From NCBI RefSeq assembly GCF_050003625.1, contig NC_134400.1, positions 191,485,726 through 191,549,725 on the forward strand: a stretch of DNA of 64,000 bases, read 5' to 3'. The translations under genes were made by a program, and so were the position numbers. Below, one piece after another: positions 51,368 through 62,057 of this stretch. Each line of letters opens with the position of its first letter. Position 1 is the stretch's first letter. This stretch comes from Haematobia irritans (Eukaryota > Arthropoda > Insecta > Diptera > Muscidae). The notes beneath the pieces are model-generated. The model had not been told where the DNA came from. It ran no database searches and worked only from the letters and a program-made list of their open reading frames with translations.

Positions 51368-52947
51368 AAATCCTAAAAAAATTGAAATTTTTATATGAAA
51401 AACTTCTTTTGCCCATATCTCCTAAACTAAGCGTCCTAGAGCGAAAAGGGCTTTAATTCGTGACCACCCACAAAAAATTGAAAAGTCCACCCAACCCCCC
51501 AAAAAATTGAAATTTTTATATGAAAAACTTCTTTTGCCCATATCTCCTAAACTAAGCGTCCTAGAGCGAAAAGGGCTTTAATCCGTGACCCCCCTCAAAA
51601 ATTGAATTTTTTACCCAAATCCTAAAAAAATTGAAATTTTTATATGAAAAACTTCTTATGCCTATATCTCCTAAACTAAGCGTCCTAAAGCGAAAAGGGC
51701 TTTAATTCGTGATCACCCCCAAAAAATTTAAATTTTCATCCAAACCCCAAAAAAATTGAAATTTTTATATGAAAAACTTCTTTTGCCCATATCTCCTAAA
51801 CTAAGCGTCCTAGAGCGAAAAGGGCTTTAATCCGTGACCCCCCTCAAAAATTGAATTTTTTACCCAAATCCTAAAAAAAGTGAAATTTTTATATGAAAAA
51901 CTTCTTTTGCCCATATCTCCTAAACTAAGCGTCCTATAGCGAAAAGGGCTTTAATTCGTGACCACCCCCAAAAAATTGAAAATTTTCATCCAAACCCCAA
52001 AAAATTGAAATTTTTGTATGAAAAACTTCTTTTGCCCACATCTCCTAAACTAAGCGTCCTAGAGCGAAAAGGGCTTTAATCCGTGACCCCCCTCAAAAAT
52101 TGAATTTTTTACCCAAATCCTAAAAAAATTGAAATTTTTATATGAAAAACTTCTTTTGCCCATATCTCCTAAACTAAGCGTCCTAGAGCGAAAAGGGCTT
52201 TAATTCGTGACCACCCCCAAAAAATTGAAAATTTTCATCCAACCCCAAAAAATTGAAATTTTTGTATGAAAAACTTCTTTTGCCCATATCTCCTAAACTA
52301 AGCGTCCTAGAGCGAAAAGGGCTTTAATTCGTGACCACCCTCAAAAATTGAAATTTTCATCCAAATCCTAAAAAAATTAAAATTTTTATATGAAAAACTT
52401 CTTTTGCCCATATCTCCTAAACTAAGCGTCCTAGAGCGAAAAGGGCTTTAATCCGTGACCACCCTCAAAAATTTAATTTTTTACCCAAATTCTAAAAAAA
52501 TTGAAATTTTTATATGAAAAGCTTCTTTCAAATCCTAAAAAAAATTGAAATTTTTATATGAAAAACTTCTTTTGCCCATATCTCCTAAACTAAGCGTCCT
52601 AGAGCGAAAAGGGCTTTAATTCGTGACCACCCACAAAAAATTGAAAAGTCCACCCAAACCCCAAAAAAATTGAAATTTTTATATGAAAAACTTATTTTGC
52701 CCATATCTCCTAAACTAAGCGTCCTAGAGCGAAAAGGGCTTTAATTCGTGACCACCCCCAAAAAATTGAAATTTTCATCCAAACCCCAAAAAAATTGAAA
52801 TTTTTATATGAAAAACTTCTTTTGCCCATATCTCCTAAACTAAGCGTCCTAGAGCGAAAAGGGCTTTAATCCGTGACCCCCCTCAAAAATTGAATTTTTT
52901 ACCCAAATCCTAAAAAAATTGAAATTTTTATATGAAAAACTTCTTTT

Positions 52948-55900
52948 GCCCATATCTCCTAAACTAAGCGTCCTAGAGCGAAAAGGGCTTTAATTCGTGA
53001 CCACCCTCAAAAATTGAATTTTTCATCCAAATCCTAAAACAATTGAAATGTTTATATGAAAAACTTCTTTTGCCCATACCTCCTAAACTAAGCGTCCTAG
53101 AGCGAAAAGGGCTTTAATTCGTGACCACCCCCAAAAAATTGAAATTTTTATATGAAAAACTTCTTTTGCCCATATCTCCTAAACTAAGCGTCCTAGAGCG
53201 AAAAGGGCTTTAATCCGTGACCCTCCTCAAAAATTGAATTTTTTACCCAAATCCTAAAAAAATTGAAATTTTTATATGAAAAACTTTTTTTGCCCATATC
53301 TCCTAAACTAAGCGTCCTAGAGCGAAAAGGGCTTTAATTCGTGACCACCCTCAAAAATTGAAATTTTCATCCAAATCCTAAAAAAATTGAAATTTTTATA
53401 TGAAAAACTTCTTTTGCCCATATCTCCTAAACTAAGCGTCCTAGAGCGAAAAGGGCTTTAATTCGTGACCACCCTCAAAAATTGAATTTTTCATCCAAAC
53501 CCCAAAAAAATTGAAATTTTTATATGAAAAACTTCTTTTGCCCATATCTCCTAAACTAAGCGTCCTAGAGCGAAAAGGGCTTTAATTCGTGACCACCCCC
53601 AAAAAATTGAAATTTTCATCCAAACCCCAAAAAAAAAAAATTTAAATTTTTATATGAAAAACTTCTTTTGCCCATATCTCCTAATCTAAGCGTCCTAGAG
53701 CGAAAAGGGCTTTAGTCCGTGACCACCCTCAAAAATTGAAATTTTCATCCAAATCCTAAAAAAATTGAAATTTTTATATGAAAAACTTCTTTTGCCCATA
53801 TCTCCTAAACTAAGCGTCCTAGAGCGAAAAGGGCTTTAATTCGTGACCACCCCCAAAAAATTGAAATTTTCATCCAAACCCCAAAAAAATTTAAATTTTT
53901 ATATGAAAAACTTCTTTTGCCCATATCTCCTAAACTAAGCGTCCTAGAGCGAAAAGGGCTTTAATCCGTGACCACCCTCAAAAATTGAAATTTTCATCCA
54001 AATCCTAAAAAAATTGAAATTTTTATATGAAAAACTTCTTTTGCCCATATCTCCTAAACTAAGCGTCCTAGAGCGAAAAGGGCTTTAATTCGTGACCACC
54101 CACAAAAAATTGAAAAGTCCACCCAAACCCCAAAAAAATTGAAATTTTTATATGAAAAACTTCTTTTGCCCATATCTCCTAAACTAAGCGTCCTAGAGCG
54201 AAAAGGGCTTTAATCCGTGACCCCCCTCAAAAATTGAATTTTTTACCCAAATCCTAAAAAAATTGAAATTTTTATATGAAAAACTTCTTTTGCCTATATC
54301 TCCTAAACTAAGCGTCCTAAAGCGAAAAGGGCTTTAATTCGTGATCACCCACAAAAAATTGAAATTTTCATCCAAACCCCAAAAAAATTGAAATTTTTAT
54401 ATGAAAAACTTCTTTTGCCCATATCTCCTAAACTAAGCGTCCTAGAGCGAAAAGGGCTTTAATCCGTGACCCCCCTCAAAAATTGAATTTTTTACCCAAA
54501 TCCTAAAAAAAGTGAAATTTTTATATGAAAAACTTCTTTTGCCCATATCTCCTAAACTAAGCGTCCTAGAGCGAAAAGGGCTTTAATTCGTGACCACCCC
54601 CAAAAAATTGAAAATTTTCATCCAAACCCCAAAAAATTGAAATTTTTGTATGAAAAACTTCTTTTGCCCATATCTCCTAAACTAAGCGTCCTAGAGCGAA
54701 AAGGGCTTTAATTCGTGAACACCCTCAAAAATTGAAATTTTCATCCAAATCCTAAAAAAATTAAAATTTTTATATGAAAAACTTCTTTTGCCCATATCTC
54801 CTAAACTAAGCGTCCTAGAGCGAAAAGGGCTTTAATCCGTGACCACCCTCAAAAATTTAATTTTTTACCCAAATTCTAAAAAAATTTAAATTTTTATATG
54901 AAAAGCTTCTTTCAAATCCTAAAAAAATTGAAATTTTTATATGAAAAACTTCTTTTGCCCATATCTCCTAAACTAAGCGTCCTAGAGCGAAAAGGGCTTT
55001 AATTCGTAACCACCCCCAAAAAATTGAAATTTTCATCCAAACCCCAAAAAAATTGAAATTTTTATATGAAAAACTTCTTTTGCCCATATCTCCTAAACTA
55101 AGCGTCCTAGAGCGAAAAGGGCTTTAATCCGTGACCCCCCTCAAAAATTGAATTTTTTACCCAAATCCTAAAAAAATTGAAATTTTTATATGAAAAACTT
55201 CTTTTGCCCATATCTCCTAAACTAAGCGTCCTAGAGCGAAAAGGGCTTTAATTCGTGACCACCCTCAAAAATTGAAATTTTCATCCAAATCCTAAAAAAA
55301 TTGAAATTTTTATATGAAAAACTTCTTTTGCCCATATCTCCTAAACTAAGCGTCCTAGAGCGAAAAGGGCTTTAATTCGTGACCACCCTCAAAAATTGAA
55401 TTTTTCATCCAAATCCTAAAACAATTGAAATGTTTATATGAAAAACTTCTTTTGCCCATACCTCCTAAACTAAGCGTCCTAGAGCGAAAAGGGCTTTAAT
55501 TCGTGACCACCCACAAAAAATTGAAAAGTCCACCCAAACCCCAAAAAAATTGAAATTTTTATATGAAAAACTTATTTTGCCCATATCTCCTAAACTAAGC
55601 GTCCTAGAGCGAAAAGGGCTTTAATTCGTGACCACCCCCAAAAAATTGAAATTTTCATCCAAACCCCAAAAAAATTTAAATTTTTATATGAAAAACTTCT
55701 TTTGCCCATATCTCCTAAACTAAGCGTCCTAGAGCGAAAAGGGCTTTAATCCGTGACCCCCCTCAAAAATTGAATTTTTTACCCAAATCCTAAAAAAATT
55801 GAAATTTTTATATGAAAAACTTCTTTTGCCCATATCTCCTAAACTAAGCGTCCTAGAGCGAAAAGGGCTTTAATTCGTGACCACCCTCAAAAATTGAAAT

Positions 55901-57820
55901 TTTCATCCAAATCCTAAAAAAATTGAAATTTTTATATGAAAAACTTCTTTTGCCCATATCTCCTAAACTAAGCGTCCTAGAGCGAAAAGGGCTTTAATTC
56001 GTGACCACCCTCAAAAATTGAATTTTTCATCCAAATCCTAAAACAATTGAAATGTTTATATGAAAAACTTCTTTTGCCCATACCTCCTAAACTAAGCGTC
56101 CTAAAGCGAAAAGGGCTTTAATTCGTGACCACCCACAAAAAATTGAAAAGTCCACCCAAATCCTAAAAAAATTGAAATTTTTATATGAAAAACTTCTTTT
56201 GCCCATATCTCCTAAACTAAGCGTCCTAGAGCGAAAAGGGCTTTAATTCGTGACCACCCCCAAAAAATTGAAATTTTCATCCAAACCCCAAAAAAATTTA
56301 AATTTTTATATGAAAAACTTCTTTTGCCCATATCTCCTAAACTAAGCGTCCTAGAGCGAAAAGGACTTTAATTCGTGACCACCCTCAAAAATTGAATTTT
56401 TCATCCAAATCCTAAAACAATTGAAATGTTTATATGAAAAACTTCTTTTGCCCATATCTCCTAAACTAAGCGTCCTAGAGCGAAAAGGGCTTTAATTCGT
56501 GACCACCCCCAAAAAATTGAAATTTTCATCCAAACCCCAAAAAAATTGAAATTTTTATATGAAAAACTTCTTTTGCCCATATCTTCTAAACTAAGCGTCC
56601 TAGAGCGAAAAGGGCTTTAATCCGTGACCCCCCTCAAAAATTGAATTTTTTTACCCAAATCCTAAAAAAATTGAAATTTTTATATGAAAAACTTCTTTTG
56701 CCCATATCTCCTAAACTAAGCGTCCTAGAGCGAAAAGGGCTTTAATTCGTGACCACCCCCAAAAAAATTGAAAATTTTCATCCAAACCCCAAAAAATTGA
56801 AATTTTTGTATGAAAAACTTCTTTTGCCCATATCTCCTAAACTAAGCGTCCTAGAGCGAAAAGGGCTTTAATCCGTGACCACCCTCAGAAATTGACATTT
56901 TCATCCAAATCCTAAAAAAATTGAAATTTTTATATGAAAAACTTCTTTTGCCCATATCTCCTAAACTAAGCGTCCTAGAGCGAAAAGGGCTTTAATTCGT
57001 GATCACCCCCAAAAAATTGAAATTTTCATCCAAACCCCAAAAAAATTGAAATTTTTATATGAAAAACTTCCTTTGCCCATATCTCCTAAACTAAGCGTCC
57101 TAGAGCGAAAAGGGCTTTAATCCGTGACCCCCCTCAAAAATTGAATTTTTTACCCAAATCCTAAAAAAATTGAAATTTTTATATGAAACACTTCTTTTGC
57201 CCATATCTCCTAAACTAAGCGTCCTAGAGCGAAAAGGGCTTTAATTCGTGACCACCCTCAAAAATTGAAATTTTCATCCAAATCCTAAAAAAATTGAAAT
57301 TTTTATATGAAAAACTTCTTTTGCCCATATCTCCTAAACTAAGCGTCCTAGAGCGAAAAGGGCTTTAATTCGTGATCACCCCCAAAAAATTGAAATTTTC
57401 ATCCAAACCCCTAAAAAATTGAAATTTTTATATGAAAAACTTCTTTTGCCCATATCTCCTAAACTAAGCGTCCTAGAGCGAAAAGGGCTTTAATCCGTGA
57501 CCCCCCTCAAAAATTGAATTTTTTACCCAAATCCTAAAAAAATTGAAATTTTTATATGAAAAACTTCTTTTGCCCATATCTCCTAAACTAAGCGTCCTAG
57601 AGCGAAAAGGGCTTTAATTCGTGACCACCCCCAAAAAATTGAAATTTTCATCCAAACCCCAAAAAAATTTAAATTTTTATATGAAAAACTTCTTTTGCCC
57701 ATATCTCCTAAACTAAGCGTCCTAGAGCGAAAAGGGCTTTAATTCGTGACCACCCTCAAAAATTGAATTTTTCATCCAAATCCTAAAACAATTGAAATGT
57801 TTATATGAAAAACTTCTTTT
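52948..57820 (+). repeat. Zone of private sub-family H (CAATTGAAATG)
   Basis: H units read AAAACAATTGAAATGTTTATATG, creating an MfeI site (CAATTG). They are found at 53040, 55422, 56044, 56418 and 57789 and nowhere else in the window. Four of the five are followed by a core with CATACCTCC instead of CATATCTCC, so the two changes are linked across a unit boundary. M, X and W units are absent from this zone. Confidence 0.85.
53072..53167 (+). repeat. Short 96-bp monomer, independent loss of one arm element
   Basis: GACCACCCCCAAAAAATTG runs directly into GAAATTTTTATATG. The missing length is the same as in 5182-5277 but the arm is of the D type rather than B, so the two deletions are separate events between the same pair of internal elements. 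Confidence 0.83.
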
Positions 57821-60800
57821 GCCCATACCTCCTAAACTAAGCGTCCTAGAGCGAAAAGGGCTTTAATTCGTGACCACCCCCAAAAAATTGAAATTTTCAT
57901 CCAAACCCCAAAAAAATTGAAATTTTTATATGAAAAACTTCTTTTGCCCATATCTCCTAAACTAAGCGTCCTAGAGCGAAAAGGGCTTTAATCCCTGACC
58001 CCCCTCAAAAATTGAATTTTTTACCCAAATCCTAAAAAAATTGAAATTTTTATATGAAAAACTTCTTTTGCCCATATCTCCTAAACTAAGCGTCCTAGAG
58101 CGAAAAGGGCTTTAATCCGTGACCACCCCCAAAAAATTGAAATTTTCATCCAAACCCCAAAAAAATTGAAATTTTTATATGAAAAACATCTTTTGCCCAT
58201 ATCTCCTAAACTAAGCGTCCTAGAGCGAAAAGGGCTTTAATCCGTGACCCCCCTCAAAAATTGAATTTTTTACCCAAATCCTAAAAAAATTGAAATTTTT
58301 ATATGAAAAACTTCTTTTGCCCATATCTCCTAAACTAAGCGTCCTAGAGCGAAAAGGGCTTTAATTCGTGACCACCCCCAAAAAATTGAAAATTTTCATC
58401 CAAACCCCAAAAAATTGAAATTTTTGTATGAAAAACTTCTTTTGCCCATATCTTCTAAACTAAGCGTCCTAGAGCGAAAAGGGCTTTAATCCGTGACCCC
58501 CCTCAAAAATTGAATTTTTTACCCAAATCCTAAAAAAATTGAAATTTTTATATGAAAAACTTCTTTTGCCCATATCTCCTAAACTAAGCGTCCTAGAGCG
58601 AAAAGGGCTTTAATCCGTGACCACCCTCAAAAATTTAATTTTTTACCCAAATTCTAAAAAAATTGAAATTTTTATATGAAAAGCTTCTTTCAAATCCTAA
58701 AAAAATTGAAATTTTTATATGAAAAACTTCTTTTGCCCATATCTCCTAAACTAAGCGTCCTAGAGCGAAAAGGGCTTTAATTCGTGACCACCCACAAAAA
58801 ATTGAAAAGTCCACCCAAACCCCAAAAAAATTGAAATTTTTATATGAAAAACTTCTTTTGCCCATATCTCCTAAACTAAGCGTCCTAGAGCGAAAAGGGC
58901 TTTAATCCGTGACCACCCTCAAAAATTTAAATTTTTACCCAAATCCTAAAAAAAATGAAATTTGTATATGAAAAACTTCTTTTGCCCATATCTCCTAAAC
59001 TAAGCGTCCTAGAGCGAAAAGGGCTTTAATTCGTGACCACCCCCAAAAAATTGAAAATTTTCATCCAAAACCCAAAAAATTGAAATTTTTATATGAAAAG
59101 CTTCTTTCAAATCCTAAAAAAATTGAAATTTTTATATGAAAAACTTCTTTTGTCCATATCTCCTAAACTAAGCGTCCTAGAGCGAAAAGGGCTTTAATCC
59201 GTGACCACCCTCAAAAATTTAAATTTTCATCCAAATCCTAAAAAAATTTAAATTTTTATATGAAAAACTTCTTTTGCCCATATCTCCTAAACTAAGCGTC
59301 CTAGAGCGAAAAGGGCTTTAATTCGTGACCACCCTCAAAAATTGAATTTTTTACCCAAATCCTAAAAAAATTGAAATTTTTATATGAAAAACTTCTTTTG
59401 CCCATATCTCCTAAACTAAGCGTCCTAGAGCGAAAAGGGCTTTAATTCGTGACCACCCCCAAAAAATTGAAAATTTTCATCCAAACCCCAAAAAATTGAA
59501 ATTTTTGTATGAAAAACTTCTTTTGCCCATATCTCCTAAACTAAGCGTCCTAGAGCGAAAAGGGCTTTAATCCGTGACCCCCCTCAAAAATTGAATTTTT
59601 TACCCAAATCCTAAAAAAATTGAAATTTTTATATGAAAAACTTCTTTTGCCCATATCTCCTAAACTAAGCGTCCTAGAGCGAAAAGGGCTTTAATTCGTG
59701 ACCACCCCCAAAAAGTTGAAAATTTTCATCCAAAACCCAAAAAATTGAAATTTTTGTATGAAAAACTTCTTTTGCACATATCTCCTAAACTAAGCGTCCT
59801 AGAGCGAAAAGGGCTTTAATCCGTGACCCCCCTCAAAAATTGAATTTTTTACCCAAATCCTAAAAAAATTGAAATTTTTATATGAAAAACTTCTTTTGCC
59901 CATATCTCCTAAACTAAGCGTCCTAGAGCGAAAAGGGCTTTAATCCGTGACCCCCCTCAAAAATTATATTTTTTACCCAAATCCTAAAAAAATTGAAATT
60001 TTTATATGAAAAACTTATTTTGCCTATATCTCCTAAACTAAGCGTCCTAGAGCGAAAAGGGCTTTAATTCGTGATCACCCCCAAAAAATTGAAATTTTCA
60101 TCCAAACCCCAAAAAAATTGAAATTTTTATATGAAAAACTTCGTTTGCCCATATCTCCTAAACTAAGCGTCCTAGAGCGAAAAGGGCTTTAATTCGTGAT
60201 CACCCCCAAAAAATTGAAATTTTCATCCAAACCCCAAAAAAATTGAAATTTTTATATGAAAAACTTCTTTTGCCCATATCTCCTAAACTAAGCGTCCTAG
60301 AGCGAAAAGGGCTTTAATCCGTGACCACCCTCAAAAATTGAATTTTTTACCCAAATTCTAACAAAATTGAAATTTTTATATGAAAAGCTTCTTTCAAATC
60401 CTAAAAAAATTGAAATTTTTATATGAAAAACTTCTTTTGCCTATATCTCCTAAACTAAGCGTCCTAGAGCGAAAAGGGCTTTAATCCGTGACCCCCCACA
60501 AAAATTGAATTTTTTACCCAAATCCTAAAAAAAATGAAATTTTTATATGAAAAACTTCTTTTGCCCATATCTCCTAAACTAAGCGTCCTAGAGCGAAAAG
60601 GGCTTTAATTCGTGACCACCCCCAAAAAATTGAAATTTTCATCCAAACCCCAAAAAAATTTAAATTTTTATATGAAAAACTTCTTTTGCCCATATCTCCT
60701 AAACTAAGCGTCCTAGAGCGAAAAGGGCTTTAATTCGTGACCACCCCCAAAAAATTGAAATTTTCATCCAAACCCCAAAAAAATTTAAATTTTTATATGA

Positions 60801-61185
60801 AAAACTTCTTTTGCCCATATCTCCTAAACTAAGCATCCTAGAGCGAAAAGGGCTTTAATCCGTGACCCCCCTCAAAAATTGAATTTTTTACCCAAATCCT
60901 AAAAACATTGAAATTTTTATATGAAAAACTTCTTTTGTCCATATCTCCTAAACTAAGCGTCCTAGAGCGAAAAGGGCTTTAATTCGTGACCACCCCCAAA
61001 AAATTGAAATTTTCATCCAAACCCCAAAAAAATTTAAATTTTTATATGAAAAACTTCTTTTGCCCATATCTCCTAAACTAAGCGTCCTAGAGCGAAAAGG
61101 GCTTTAATCCGTGACCCCCCTCAAAAATTGAATTTTTTACCCAAATCCTAAAAAAATTGAAATTTTTATATGAAAAACTTCTTTT

Positions 61186-61364
61186 GCCCATATCTCCTAA
61201 ACTAAGCGTCCTAGAGCGAAAAGGGCTTTAATCCGTGACCCCCCTCAAAAATTGAATTTTTTACCTAGAGCGAAAAGGGCTTTAATTCGTGATCACCCCC
61301 AAAAAATTGAAATTTTTATCCAAACCCCAAAAAAATTGAAATTTTTATATGAAAAACTTCTTTT
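61186..61364 (+). repeat. Fused monomer pair with 69-bp deletion
   Basis: TTTTTTACC is joined to TAGAGCGAAAAGGG, so the end of one arm and the first part of the next core are missing. Two units occupy 179 bp instead of 248. CC precedes TAGAG in the intact core and also ends the retained arm, giving short microhomology at the junction. Confidence 0.85.
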
Positions 61365-61905
61365 GCCCATATCTCCTAAACTAAGCGTCCTAGAGCGAAA
61401 AGGGCTTTAATCCGTGACCCCCCTCAAAAATTGAATTTTTTACCCAAATCCTAAAAAAATTGAAATTTTTATATGAAAAACTTCTTTTGCCTATATCTCC
61501 TAAACTAAGCGTCCTAGAGCGAAAAGGGCTTTAATTCGTGATCACCCACAAAAAATTGAAAAGTCCACCCAAACCACAAAAAAATTTAAATTTTTATATG
61601 AAAAACTTCTTTTGCCCGTATCTCCTAAACTAAGCGTCCTAGAGCGAAAAGGGCTTTAATTCGTGACCACACACAAAAAATTGAAAAGTCCACCCAAACC
61701 CCAAAAAAATGTAAATTTTTATATGAAAAACTTCTTTTGCCCATATCTCCTAAACTAAGCGTCCTAGAGCGAAAAGGGCTTTAAACCGTGACCACCCTCA
61801 AAAATTGAATTTTTTACCCAAATTCTAAAAAAATTGAAATTTTTATATGAAAAGCTTCTTTCAAATCCTAAAAAAATTGAAATTTTTATATGAAAAACTT
61901 CTTTT

Positions 61906-62057
61906 GCCCATATCTCCTAAACTAAGCGTCCTAGAGCGAAAAGGGTTTAATTCGTGACCACCCTCAAAAATTGAAATTTTCATCCAAATCCTAAAAAAAT
62001 TGAAATTTTTATCCAAATCCTAAAAAAATTGAAATTTTTATATGAAAAACTTCTTTT
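61906..62057 (+). repeat. 152-bp monomer with a third arm element
   Basis: A 29-bp piece, ATCCAAATCC through GAAATTTTT, is present twice in a row, giving three A/T elements in one arm. It is the reciprocal of the 96-bp units at 5182 and 53072. The core has also lost one C (AAAAGGGTTTAATT). Confidence 0.85.

Noticed and set aside
53627..53643. Poly-A run as a retroelement tail
   Set aside because: A run of about twelve A lies in the normal place of the arm A-tract, with intact monomer sequence on both sides and no target-site duplication.
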